A DNA stretch of 49,891 nucleotides from CAYXDR01 sp046498185. GTDB lineage: Bacteria > Desulfobacterota > DSM-4660 > Desulfatiglandales > Desulfatiglandaceae. The DNA is taken from contig JAWOBE010000172.1 of assembly GCA_046498185.1 (NCBI GenBank), positions 1 through 49,891 of the forward strand. Direction: 5' to 3'. Under the pieces are notes generated by a model that saw only the letters and a list, made by a program, of their open reading frames with translations, searched no databases and was not told where the DNA came from. Within the stretch, counting starts at the first letter, position 1, and each line of letters begins with the position of its first letter. Made by a program: the position numbers and the translations under genes. This document shows positions 24,913-33,787 of the stretch, one piece after another.

Positions 24913-26034
24913 CTAGCGCCCGTTCCCTCCAGGGTAAACTATAAGCCTGTCTCCGGGGTGAATCGGCCTGCCTGGATCAATGCTGTTCCAGATCACAAGC
25001 GCGGCCAACGGAACATCGAACCGTCTGGCTATCGCCGAAAGATTATCACCGCTTTTAACCACGTAGGTACGGCGCCTGCTGTCCTCGACAAAGGCGGCCT
25101 TTTCCCTTTTGAATCGAACACCAAAGCCTTCAGCCCCTTCAGGAGGTATTCTGAGCACATAAGAACCTTCGGCAAGGTGATGTCCAATAATTTCGGGGTT
25201 GAGGTCCTTGATAACCTTGAAATTCGTCCCGGCGGCTCTGGCGACCACCCTTACCGGCGTCTCCCGTTCACAGACGACGGATACCTGTTTGGATTCCACA
25301 GGCCGGTAATAATCGGCTTCCTTAAGAACAAACCCGTATTTTTCAGGTGATGAAATAATGAGTTTAGCCGAAAGAATCCTGAAAATGTAAGCCTGAGTTT
25401 CCAGGTATAGGTAAAGTTTATAAAAATCTTCTGTCTCTTGTTCAAGAATTTCGGCCGTCAAGCCGCCCTCCCCCATGTTATAGGCGGCGGCAGCCAGGGT
25501 CCAGGACCCGAACATCTCGTAGAGTTCTTTAAGATATCGCGCGGCCGCCCTGGTGGAAGCGAAAATATTCCGTCTCTCGTCGATGTCCGCGGTCACCGTC
25601 AATCCGTACTTTCGCCCGGTATGGGCCATAAACTGCCAGTAGCCTGTTGCGCCTTTGCGTGAACCTGCATGGGGCCGGAGAGCGCTTTCAGCGACGGGTA
25701 TATATTTGAGATCTTCAGGAAGCCCTTCTTCTCTGAGAATTCTCTCAATCACCGGAAAATAGCGGGATGAACGCTTGATCCACAACAAGGCCTGGTGCCG
25801 CTGCCACAAGGAAATCAGGAGTTCCCGCTCAAGCCTTTCGCGGATTTCCAAATCCTCCAGGGGCACTCTCTCGCCGCAGAAAAAAAGCTTCTCCGTGATA
25901 CGTATCGCGGATACCAGGCTGGGAAAGCTCGCAGGTTCAGAAGCCCGTGCACAATGTGCGGACATCGGAATCATCGCAAACAGCAAAATGAAAACAACAA
26001 AATTTATCTTCCGGCTCATTTTGATCGAACCCAT
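24913..26034 (-). CDS. Membrane-bound lytic transglycosylase with LysM domain (MltD-like)
   Basis: It is exported and cleaves peptidoglycan. A signal peptide (KINFVVFILLFAMIPMSAHC) is followed by an SLT domain with the catalytic Glu in VAESALRP, GYWQF and AAAYNMGEGG. A C-terminal LysM (YVVKSGDNLSAIARRF...GDRLIVYPG) would bind the wall. Start 26034 has AGAGGAA upstream. Cys35 near the signal peptide end could be lipid-modified, but a lipobox is not clear. Confidence 0.92.
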   Translation of the reverse strand: MGSIKMSRKINFVVFILLFAMIPMSAHCARASEPASFPSLVSAIRITEKLFFCGERVPLEDLEIRERLERELLISLWQRHQALLWIKRSSRYFPVIERILREEGLPEDLKYIPVAESALRPHAGSRKGATGYWQFMAHTGRKYGLTVTADIDERRNIFASTRAAARYLKELYEMFGSWTLAAAAYNMGEGGLTAEILEQETEDFYKLYLYLETQAYIFRILSAKLIISSPEKYGFVLKEADYYRPVESKQVSVVCERETPVRVVARAAGTNFKVIKDLNPEIIGHHLAEGSYVLRIPPEGAEGFGVRFKREKAAFVEDSRRRTYVVKSGDNLSAIARRFDVPLAALVIWNSIDPGRPIHPGDRLIVYPGGNGR

Positions 26035-26158
26035 ATTTCCTCTTTTTACCCGGATCAAGCCGGGGAAAACAAATTACATGAGCTTAAGGTCGGCTGCTTC
26101 CTAATCTTATAACTTCTAAGGCTCAGCGGTGTCAACGCTGCGTACAACGTCTTATCCA

Positions 26159-26187
26159 TTGACAAAAATACCGACTGTGCTTTAAAT
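26159..26187 (+). promoter_or_regulatory. Probable promoter of the cdaA-like gene
   Basis: TTGACA (26159-26164), a 17-base spacer and TTAAAT (26182-26187), about 90 bases before the start. Confidence 0.5.
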
Positions 26188-26277
26188 GATTCCAATCAAT
26201 ACCTCCACCCCTCGACTACATGTCGGGCATATGGTTTTGAATCACAATACATTTTAAACTCTTGCGGAAATCTTCCG

Positions 26278-27465
26278 ATGCTCAACCTTCTGCCTTTCCT
26301 GACGCTGCGAGATCTGGCCGACATCGGCTTCCTTACGATAGTGGCCTATCATCTCTATATCTGGTTCCGTCGTACCAGGGCGCTTCGCGTACTTATAGGC
26401 CTCGTACTTCTCGGACTGATCTACTCTCTGGCTAAAATATGGGGCTTGTTCCTGACTACGTGGGTTTTTCAAATCCTGTGGCAGGTGCTGGTTATATTAC
26501 TCCTTATCCTGTTCCAATCCGAAATAAGGCAGGTGCTCGAGAGGGTCAGCCCGCTGCGTTACCTGCGTGCCAGAAAAAGATCCGTTTCCGGCTCTCTTTC
26601 CAGGGACATCGCCCAAGCGGCATTCGATTTAGCGGCTTCCCGGACTGGAGCACTCATGGTAATTTCAAGGGAATCCGACCCGTCGGAGTTCCTGAACGGC
26701 GGCCACAAGATTATGGCGTTGCCGGAACCGATCTTGATCAAAACTATTTTCGACCATCATACACCGACCCATGATGGGGCGATGGTGATCTCCGACGGAC
26801 GTATATCCGCCGTAGGATGCATTTTACCCCTTTCAGCCAAAGACAATATCCCGGACCGTTTCGGAACCCGTCATCGTGCGGCGCTCGGCCTGGCCGAAAG
26901 AACGGACTCAATTTGTGTTGTTGTATCCGAAGAGCGATCGGAAGTTTCGACGGTTGTTGAAGAAATTATAACGGTCTGGCATACGCCTGAAGCGTTGGCA
27001 CTGGAACTGGATTCGCTGCTGCGTCCCCCCGCCCCTCCTCAATTCAAGCTCGGGCCTTTTTTAACAGGATTGTTTAAAAATAACTGGAAAGTCAAATTAG
27101 GCTCTCTGGCACTTGTCAGCTTTGCCTGGTTGGTACTGGCGAACCCCCAGGAGGTAAACGTAACGTTCAGCTCGCCTGTTCGCATTATGAATGTGCCGCA
27201 GATCCTGTCGGTGTCCGAAATCAGCGCCCGCGAGGTCCGAATCAGCGCGGCCGGGCGCCGCCACAGCCTAAAAGAGCTGGACCGAAGAGACCCTAGAATA
27301 ACGATAGACTTGACAGGTTACCGGGAAGGGGCACACCTTGTGAATCTGTCGGCCGAAAATATAGACATGCCCACAGGCGTCAGGGTGGAAAGATTCACGC
27401 CACAAAACCTGATGATCATTTTAAGGCCGACTCCGGCCGGGAATACATCCGAAACAGTTCAATAA
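26278..27465 (+). CDS. cdaA: Diadenylate cyclase CdaA fused to a YbbR domain
   Basis: The enzyme makes cyclic di-AMP from ATP. Residues 1-85 hold three membrane spans as in CdaA. The DAC domain (about 95-240) has DGAM (166-169) and the RHRAALGLAE motif (198 on). A fourth span (about 275-292) then places a C-terminal YbbR-like domain (295-385) outside the membrane. CdaA and its YbbR-type regulator CdaR are normally separate proteins; here they form one chain. It is a single gene, not beside glmM. Confidence 0.92.
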   Translation: MLNLLPFLTLRDLADIGFLTIVAYHLYIWFRRTRALRVLIGLVLLGLIYSLAKIWGLFLTTWVFQILWQVLVILLLILFQSEIRQVLERVSPLRYLRARKRSVSGSLSRDIAQAAFDLAASRTGALMVISRESDPSEFLNGGHKIMALPEPILIKTIFDHHTPTHDGAMVISDGRISAVGCILPLSAKDNIPDRFGTRHRAALGLAERTDSICVVVSEERSEVSTVVEEIITVWHTPEALALELDSLLRPPAPPQFKLGPFLTGLFKNNWKVKLGSLALVSFAWLVLANPQEVNVTFSSPVRIMNVPQILSVSEISAREVRISAAGRRHSLKELDRRDPRITIDLTGYREGAHLVNLSAENIDMPTGVRVERFTPQNLMIILRPTPAGNTSETVQ

Positions 27466-27551
27466 CCTAAAATATCTCTTGACGGCCTCAATTCCCTGGT
27501 CAACGCATCATATCTTTTCGGTCGCCGGAAAACAGAGCGGATAGGCATTTC

Positions 27552-28106
27552 TCACGGTGAATGTTCTTCGGGGAAGCCGTGGAATTCGGAACACCTGCGT
27601 TCAAGGTCAAGCAAAGCAGCTTTTACCTCCAATCCGCCGCCGAAACCGGTCAATCCGCCGCCTGCGCCGATCACCCTGTGGCAGGGCACGAGGATACCAA
27701 CAGGGTTTCTTCCCACGGCACCACCGACGGCCCTGGCTTTCCCCGGGTTTCCAAGCCGGGCCGCGAGACCGCCATACGAAATGGTCGTCCCGTATCTCAC
27801 GTTCATAAGCTCCCGCCAGACTGCGAGTTGGAAATCCGTGCCTTCAACCGACAGCGGAACATCGAATGTTTTTCTGCCGTCGTTAAAATATTCCTTGAGC
27901 TGGTAAGCTGTTTTCCGAAGTACCGGGTGATCGGATGAATGGACCGCCCGGCGCATAACCGTTTCGTCGGCGAGCTTCGTCGAAGCGAACAGCAATCCTG
28001 ACAAACCTTCATCAACCGCAAATATAGTCAGCGGCCCGACCGGGCTTTCGACAGCAGTGGTAAACACCCGGCTGCCTTTCGGAATACGGATATTGGTAGG
28101 CGGCAA
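27552..28106 (-). CDS. ogt: Methylated-DNA-[protein]-cysteine S-methyltransferase
   Basis: It repairs O6-methylguanine by moving the methyl group to its own Cys. The active-site motif LVPCHRVIGAGGGLTGFGGG and the helix-turn-helix region GTTISYGGLAARLGNPGKARAVG are intact. Translation seems to start at TTG 28106 behind GGGGGAG. It follows the RNase D gene by nine bases in the same direction, so they are probably co-transcribed. Confidence 0.95.
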   Translation of the reverse strand: MPPTNIRIPKGSRVFTTAVESPVGPLTIFAVDEGLSGLLFASTKLADETVMRRAVHSSDHPVLRKTAYQLKEYFNDGRKTFDVPLSVEGTDFQLAVWRELMNVRYGTTISYGGLAARLGNPGKARAVGGAVGRNPVGILVPCHRVIGAGGGLTGFGGGLEVKAALLDLERRCSEFHGFPEEHSP

Positions 28107-28115
28107 ATCTCCCCC

Positions 28116-29318
28116 CTATTCTCCACGGACACGTTTGCCTTTTCGAAAAACCCGGGAAGACGCTTGGCGGACACGGATGACGTCACAAATATCTTTTCCG
28201 AACAGCCGAACCTGCCATTGTCTGATGCCTGGTATTGATTCTAGGTCTTTCGGACCTACCGGCGGGCTGTCGGCAATCGCCTTCAACACGTTGTTAGGAA
28301 AAATAACCGGCGGGTCCAGCTCCATGTCGGCCGCACGACGATCCCGCCATCTTTTCAATTTCAAGTAACGCCCTGAACTCCCCGGAGCGTGCCCATGTTT
28401 TGACCTGGAGGGATATACAGGCAGATCGGTGTCGGAAAGCGCGAGTGCAGATGAAATCTCCCGTACCAATCCCTCGCCTAATCCGTGCACCTGCTTCGGA
28501 CTCAGTATTCCGGCGGCTTTGAGGTCCTCTATGGTTACCGGTTTCGCTTCAACGAGGCTCTTTACCGTTTCGTTTCCAATAACCTTGAAATGAGGCACAT
28601 CCCGCCGCGCCGCCACCGTGTCCCTGAAGCGCAGAACCGATTCCAAAATCGCGAGGCTCCTGGGGCTCAAACGGCCGGCACCTTTGAATCTCATATAAAA
28701 GGGTCTGCCACCGTTACCGGCAGCTTCTACCCGACTCAATATTTCACATTCCTCAAGGACCCAGTCCAACCGCCCTTTGTCTTTCAGCTCCCGTCTTAAA
28801 ATCCGGCTGAGTTCAGGCAGATAAAGGGAATCGAACACGCCGTAGACAAGCATCTCCACCGGCAGCGGCCGGACCGTCCAGTCTCGCTTACGGTATTTCT
28901 TCTCCAGTTCGACACCGAAATAGTCTTTTACCAGCCGAGCAAGGCTCAAATCCCCTTTGCCCGAAAACCTGGCTGCTATCTGGGTATCAAAAAGCCCCTG
29001 AATCTGGAATGAAAAATCCCGTCTCAGCGAACGTACATCAAAATCGGCCCCGTGAAAGATTTTCTCTATCCTCGGATCATTGAAAACCTTTTCGAGCGGG
29101 CTCAAATCCGATATCTTCAGCGGGTCGATAATAAAGTTGTCGGTAACCGTGGACATCTGAATCAGACATACCTTTTCCTCGTAGTGATACATGGAATCCG
29201 CTTCCACATCCACTCCGACGCACCTTTGACCGGCCAGGTGATCGGTCAGAGAAGAGAGCCCCTCTTCGTCTTCCACGAGCGAAAAAGACACGTTACCCGT
29301 TTCGTTTGCCTCGATCAA
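28116..29318 (-). CDS. rnd: Ribonuclease D
   Basis: This 3'-5' exoribonuclease of the DEDD class matures tRNA and other small RNAs. The exonuclease domain has Exo I GVDVEADS, Exo II FHGADFDVRSL and Exo III near MLVYGVFDSLYL (DEDDy). Two HRDC-like regions follow in the C-terminal half. The length of 400 residues is typical. The start is probably TTG at 29318, with GGAGC upstream. Confidence 0.92.
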   Translation of the reverse strand: MIEANETGNVSFSLVEDEEGLSSLTDHLAGQRCVGVDVEADSMYHYEEKVCLIQMSTVTDNFIIDPLKISDLSPLEKVFNDPRIEKIFHGADFDVRSLRRDFSFQIQGLFDTQIAARFSGKGDLSLARLVKDYFGVELEKKYRKRDWTVRPLPVEMLVYGVFDSLYLPELSRILRRELKDKGRLDWVLEECEILSRVEAAGNGGRPFYMRFKGAGRLSPRSLAILESVLRFRDTVAARRDVPHFKVIGNETVKSLVEAKPVTIEDLKAAGILSPKQVHGLGEGLVREISSALALSDTDLPVYPSRSKHGHAPGSSGRYLKLKRWRDRRAADMELDPPVIFPNNVLKAIADSPPVGPKDLESIPGIRQWQVRLFGKDICDVIRVRQASSRVFRKGKRVRGE

Positions 29319-29369
29319 TACAGCTCCACATGGACCATAATGTTATTTGGAAAATAAAAAACCTCAAAA

Positions 29370-29524
29370 TTTGATGGCCTCGTAAAAAGCACCCTCCCCG
29401 CCTTATCGGCGTCGGGGTCGGTATCGGGGTCGAAAAGGTCGCCGTTCAAATTCCGATACCGACGCCGACAGCGACCCCGACCCCGAGGAACAGGTTTGTT
29501 TTGACTTGTTAAGAGCCCATCAAA
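29370..29524. repeat. MITE-like element with terminal inverted repeats (E2)
   Basis: TTTGATGGCCTCGTAAAAAG (from 29370) and the reverse complement of its right end (TTTGATGGGCTCTTAACAAG) form imperfect ends. Inside, GTCGGTATCGG (29417-29427) and CCGATACCGAC (29453-29463) pair perfectly, flanked by further GTCGGGG/CCCCGAC pairing. It lies between the enolase 3' end and the rnd start. Confidence 0.75.
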
Positions 29525-29540
29525 GTTAATGTATTATATA

Positions 29541-30821
29541 TTATACAGCTCCGGAAAGAGACCACGCGAACTGTGCACTTTCACCCAGTTCCTCTTCAAT
29601 TCTCAAAAGCTGGTTGTACTTACACACTCTTTCTGACCTGCACAGGGACCCGGTTTTTATCTGCCCCGCCCCTGTGGCGACAGCAAGATCGGCTATGAAA
29701 GTGTCTTCCGTTTCCCCGGAACGGTGGGAGATAACAGCATTCCAGCCGGCCCGTTGAGCCATGGCCACCGCATCCAATGTTTCGCTTAAAGTTCCGATTT
29801 GATTGAGCTTTATCAATACCGCGTTCGCTGCCTTTTCCTTGATGCCTCTGGCGATCCTTTCCGTGTTCGTTACAAATAAATCATCCCCCACGATCTGCAA
29901 CCGGTCTCCAAGCCTGGACGTCATTGCACTCCAGGATTTCCAATCGTTTTCAGCCAGGCCGTCTTCAATAGAAACGATCGGGAACCGTGAAATCCAGTCC
30001 GCGTAAAATTCAATCATCTCGTCCCCGCTTCGGGAAGATTTATCCGATTTGGAAAAAATATATTTCCCTTTTGAGAAAAACGAGGATGAGGCGGGGTCAA
30101 GGGCGATCATCAAATCTTTACCCGGCGAGTAACCGGCCCGTTCAATACCTGCAATCACCATCTCAAGCGCCTGTTCATTGTTTTCAAGGTTCGGGGCAAA
30201 ACCACCCTCGTCCCCCACCGCGGTTGAATAACCTTTCTCTTTTAAAACAGCTGCAAGGCCGTGAAAAACCTCGGCCCCCATCCTTAAAGCCTCCCTGAAT
30301 GAAGAACCTCCCACCGGCATGATCATGAATTCCTGCATATCGACATTGTTGGCTGCGTGAAGACCACCGTTCAAGATATTCATCATCGGCACCGGCAGCC
30401 GGCAGGCCTGGGTGCCGCCTATATAGCGGTAAAGCGGCATGAAAAACATAGCCGCGGCAGCCCTCGCCACAGCCATCGAAACACCCAGTATTGCATTGGC
30501 GCCCAGCTTGCTTTTGTTCTTCGTCCCGTCGATTTCAATCAGGGTCCTGTCTATCAACCGTTGGTCCGTGGGATCCATTCCCTCCAGCTCGGGGGCTATC
30601 ACTCCGGTTACATTATCCACAGCCTTTTCAACCCCTTTGCCATTATAACGGTCCTTTGCCGCATCCCTCAGCTCCACAGCTTCATATTTTCCGGTGGAAG
30701 CCCCGGAGGGTACCGCCGCTCTGCCGTTACTTCCATCGGTAAGACCAACTTCCACTTCAATCGTCGGGTTCCCGCGCGAATCCAGAATTTCTCTGGCAAC
30801 GATAGTCTCGATACGTTCCAT
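29541..30821 (-). CDS. eno: Enolase
   Basis: This glycolytic/gluconeogenic enzyme interconverts 2-phosphoglycerate and phosphoenolpyruvate. The 426 residues carry AREILDSRGNPTIEVEV, GDEGGFAPNL, a Lys in VLIKLNQIGT, the Mg ligands in SIEDGLAENDW and GDDLFVTN, and ISHRSGETEDTFIADLAVATGAGQIKTG in short form. Start 30821 follows GGGAGG; an in-frame start 42 bases upstream would add a tail. It has its own promoter and leader. Confidence 0.97.
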   Translation of the reverse strand: MERIETIVAREILDSRGNPTIEVEVGLTDGSNGRAAVPSGASTGKYEAVELRDAAKDRYNGKGVEKAVDNVTGVIAPELEGMDPTDQRLIDRTLIEIDGTKNKSKLGANAILGVSMAVARAAAAMFFMPLYRYIGGTQACRLPVPMMNILNGGLHAANNVDMQEFMIMPVGGSSFREALRMGAEVFHGLAAVLKEKGYSTAVGDEGGFAPNLENNEQALEMVIAGIERAGYSPGKDLMIALDPASSSFFSKGKYIFSKSDKSSRSGDEMIEFYADWISRFPIVSIEDGLAENDWKSWSAMTSRLGDRLQIVGDDLFVTNTERIARGIKEKAANAVLIKLNQIGTLSETLDAVAMAQRAGWNAVISHRSGETEDTFIADLAVATGAGQIKTGSLCRSERVCKYNQLLRIEEELGESAQFAWSLSGAV

Positions 30822-30981
30822 GCTGTCCTCCCTTGTACGCCCGGTGATAAATCCACCCCACAACCCCTAAGTGCCTATCACCGGGGATGGGTTGTCCGTG
30901 CGCGGTTTTGAGGCTTGCAAATTCGGCCTTTCTCAAAAATCAATACGATCCTGCTGCGTAACGCAAACTTTACATCCGGTG

Positions 30982-31010
30982 ATGATAAAATATTCAGCAA
31001 TCGCTGACAA
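30982..31010 (-). promoter_or_regulatory. Probable sigma-70 promoter of eno
   Basis: On the minus strand TTGTCA (31005-31010), a 17-base spacer and TATCAT (30982-30987), both 5/6 to consensus. The leader of about 160 bases contains an 8-bp inverted repeat, CCGGTGAT (30841-30848) with ATCACCGG (30877-30884). Confidence 0.6.
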
Positions 31011-31035
31011 GAGAAACATCCCCGGAAGACGCTGC

Positions 31036-31385
31036 AGCTGTTAGCTATTAGCTATTAGCCGTTAGCTGTTAGTAAATCGCAATCCAAAAGCACTTTCTGG
31101 AAAACAGCCGATACCGACGCCGAATTCTGGCCCCTGGCCCCTGGCCCCTGACTCCTGACTTCCCAGCAGGTGCGGGCCAGGTCAAAACTCCGTTTCGACA
31201 CTCCAAAAACCTCGATCCCCACGCCGATGCTTCACACTGAAATCTCCCGATTACGACAACGATAACGACAACCGCTTCGCTGACAACGACCAACCTTCGA
31301 GCGAATAAAGGCTGTGGCGGGGGTTCGATGCGGGAGTGCGGAACAGGCCAAAATTTCATTTCGGCACTCCAAATACTCCGACGCC
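31036..31385. repeat. Composite intergenic repeat, copy D
   Basis: The modules run in the same order as copy A: TTAGC heptads (31036-31073), AATCCAAAAGCAC, CCGATACCGACGCCGAA, CCCTGGC/CCCTGAC heptads, the 119-bp core (31148-31266, two differences from A and B), hexads, and the AGGCTGTGGCGGGGGTTCGATG tail. A second, diverged core-like piece (31335-31385) runs into the 3' end of the GT9 gene. Confidence 0.87.
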
Positions 31386-32291
31386 GACGGCGGTTCTCTC
31401 AGCCAGCCCCAATGCCGCAGACACCCCTCTTTTGAAAGCCTCCTGTTCGTCTGCGCAGAAGACCACCTCCACTTCAGGCCCAAGGGGTCGCCATTGAACG
31501 GGATCGGATTCTTTGAAAAAAGCAAGACAGGGTGCCCCCTTCATAGCCGCCAAGTGGGTTACACCGCTGTCCTGGCCGGCGAAAAACGAGCACTCCTCAA
31601 GGACATTCGACAATTCCCGATGACCTGGACAAAACAGGACTTCGCCACAGTCTATAGAGATAGCATTCTCCAAAAGCCCGGCCTCGGCGGGGCCGAGAAG
31701 CCAGATCATTCGTTCGACCTCAACAGGCCATTTGTCGCAAAGTTCAAGAGCCAGCTTTCTCCAAAGCCGCATTGTATGGTTTTTTCGTTTGTCGCCCGAA
31801 CCAGGATGAAAAACAAGCCATGGCTTTCTCCGGATAGAACCCGGCCCGGCCAGCACGGCCTCCTTACAGGCTGATGAAACCACATCGGATGTTTCCAAAG
31901 GCAATCCTGCAGCTTCGAGACACTCTGCAACGTAGCCGGCGACATGGATTGAACGCCCCGGCTCCGGAAACGGCGGGAATATATGAACAGTGGAGACAGG
32001 GAAACAACGCCCCAAATTTTCAAATACAGCGCCGCTGCTCTCCGAGAAAAATCCAATAACAACCTCCGCGGCGGCAACCGGCAGCTGTCCTTGTTGAAGT
32101 CCACTTGAAAACAACCGGTGCCACCCCCCGCGCTCGATATCATAAACCCGCGAGACCACCCGCTCAAGGAAGGAAACGCCCGGTTCCCTGCCGGCTACAA
32201 GCACCCTGTGGTTTGAAGAAATCCGCAGCGCAGCGGGCGCCAGCATCAATGTATCTCCCAGTGCCCCCGGCCGCAGAACAAGTATGTCCAT
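31356..32291 (-). CDS. Glycosyltransferase family 9 (heptosyltransferase-like)
   Basis: A GT9 enzyme of the lipopolysaccharide core type, 311 residues. It has the N-terminal MDILVLRPGALGDTLMLAPA, the sugar-nucleotide segment FHPGSGDKRKNHTM and GQDSGVTHLAAMKGAPCLAFF. The C-terminal tail (AVGVGVFGVPK) and the stop are encoded by composite-repeat sequence, so the original end may be lost. It is divergent from the PGK-like gene. Confidence 0.88.
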   Translation of the reverse strand: MDILVLRPGALGDTLMLAPAALRISSNHRVLVAGREPGVSFLERVVSRVYDIERGGWHRLFSSGLQQGQLPVAAAEVVIGFFSESSGAVFENLGRCFPVSTVHIFPPFPEPGRSIHVAGYVAECLEAAGLPLETSDVVSSACKEAVLAGPGSIRRKPWLVFHPGSGDKRKNHTMRLWRKLALELCDKWPVEVERMIWLLGPAEAGLLENAISIDCGEVLFCPGHRELSNVLEECSFFAGQDSGVTHLAAMKGAPCLAFFKESDPVQWRPLGPEVEVVFCADEQEAFKRGVSAALGLAERTAVGVGVFGVPK

Positions 32292-32377
32292 AGCAGTCCT
32301 CCCAAACGTTCATGAATAAGCCGGCAATGGATCAAAAATTCAGGACCTCCCCTATCGGCGTCGCCCTGACTTTCCTC

Positions 32378-32407
32378 TTGATCATCAGGGTTGGAAAATA
32401 TTATAAA
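32378..32407 (+). promoter_or_regulatory. Possible promoter of the PGK-like operon
   Basis: TTGATC (32378-32383), an 18-base spacer and TATAAA (32402-32407), about 70 bases before the start. Confidence 0.4.
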
Positions 32408-32474
32408 TTTTGGATTGATATTGAACAAGTTATAAACTTTTCCCCTGCCGCAATAGCAGGAAGGAGGAACCACC

Positions 32475-33776
32475 ATGGAATCCAGGATCGACCCCCGGCT
32501 CAAACTGATGCAGGACGTGGATATGCGCGGTAAGGTCGTGCTGCTGCGCGTCGATCACAATGTGGTTAAAAACGGTGAAATCAAGGATCCCTACAGAATA
32601 GACGCCACCCTCGGCACCCTCTATGCAATAGCAGAAAAGGGAGGAAAACCCATCTTGATGACCCACGTAGGCCGGCCGCGCGACAAAAAAACCGGTGCAA
32701 TTATTTGCAGGGAGAAAGAGTCGGTGGAACCTATCGTTCGGTACCTGGAACGCAAACTGCCTGTCCGGATTCATCTGCCGGATCTGCCCGCGGAAGGAGA
32801 CCGGGGAATAGTCGAAATTCAGGATCATCTAAAACCAGTCCTCAAAGACTTGGCCGACGGCAGCGTAAGCATGATATACCTGCCGAACACACGTTGGTTT
32901 TGGGGCGAAGAAGCAAAAGGCGGTGAACGGGCCGATTTCGCCCGGCAGCTGGCCTCACTGGCCGACATCTATATAAACGATGCTTTCGGCTCCTGGCAGC
33001 CCCATGCTTCGACATACGATGTCGCCAAATTATTGCCCTCTTTCGCAGGTATACTCCTTCAAAGGGAACTTGCCCACCTGGAACTTGTGCTCTCCCCTGA
33101 AAAGCCTTTTACCGCCGTTGTGGCCGGGGCTAAATACGACACCAAAATAGGCCCCTTGAAAGCCCTTTACGCAAAGGTCGATCACCTGGTGCTCGGGGGA
33201 TTGATGTACAATGCCTATCTCTCGGCCAAATACGACATCGAAATTTCAGGGGTTACACCCGAAGACAGGAACGCGGCCAGAAACCTGGTGGAAATGGACA
33301 GGGATTTACACAAAATCCTGGAGCTTGATCCGGTAGTTGAGACGGATACCCTGGACGGCCGCAACGAGGGGCAATATAGAACTGTTTCGTTGAAAGAGCT
33401 ATCCGCGAAAAAAAGATGCGGCTACATCGTGGACATTTCACCTGAAGCCTTTGACGCCGCCCCGGTAGGTGAAGCTTTCAGCCGTGCCCGGACCATATTC
33501 GCCAACGCGGTGATGGGTTTGATGCCCTTTTTCCCCGAGGGAAGCCGGGCACTATACAAACTGATGGCGGCATCGGCGGAAGCCAAAAAACTTCTTGGCG
33601 GCGGAGACACTCTACAGGAATTCAAAAACCTGTGCCCAGGCGAATATATGAAAGGTCTGGATTCCGCTGAAACTTACTATTTCACCGGCGGAGGAAGCGT
33701 TCTGACCGCGATCGAGCAAGGCACCGCATACGGCCTGAAACCGGTTCAGGCTCTGATGACAGGTCAGTCCGAATAG
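32475..33776 (+). CDS. Divergent phosphoglycerate kinase-like protein
   Basis: The 433-residue protein keeps the PGK fold and several motifs: LLRVDHN, THVGRP, NTRWFWGEEAKG, INDAFGS, AGAKYDTKI and GGGDTLQEF. It departs at two places. The substrate-binding Arg of the usual GTAHRAHAS is absent (GSWQPHAST), and the nucleotide-side WNGPxGVFE is replaced (FANAVMGLMPF). It may be a weak PGK or have a new substrate. GGAGG precedes the ATG. It is followed by a PurN-like gene after 11 bases. Confidence 0.8.
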   Translation: MESRIDPRLKLMQDVDMRGKVVLLRVDHNVVKNGEIKDPYRIDATLGTLYAIAEKGGKPILMTHVGRPRDKKTGAIICREKESVEPIVRYLERKLPVRIHLPDLPAEGDRGIVEIQDHLKPVLKDLADGSVSMIYLPNTRWFWGEEAKGGERADFARQLASLADIYINDAFGSWQPHASTYDVAKLLPSFAGILLQRELAHLELVLSPEKPFTAVVAGAKYDTKIGPLKALYAKVDHLVLGGLMYNAYLSAKYDIEISGVTPEDRNAARNLVEMDRDLHKILELDPVVETDTLDGRNEGQYRTVSLKELSAKKRCGYIVDISPEAFDAAPVGEAFSRARTIFANAVMGLMPFFPEGSRALYKLMAASAEAKKLLGGGDTLQEFKNLCPGEYMKGLDSAETYYFTGGGSVLTAIEQGTAYGLKPVQALMTGQSE

Positions 33777-33787
33777 TGAGGTATTGA

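Noticed and set aside
31319..31336. GGTTCGATGC as a tRNA T-loop.
   Set aside because: No acceptor, D or anticodon stem can be formed around it and the sequence is the tail of the composite repeat.
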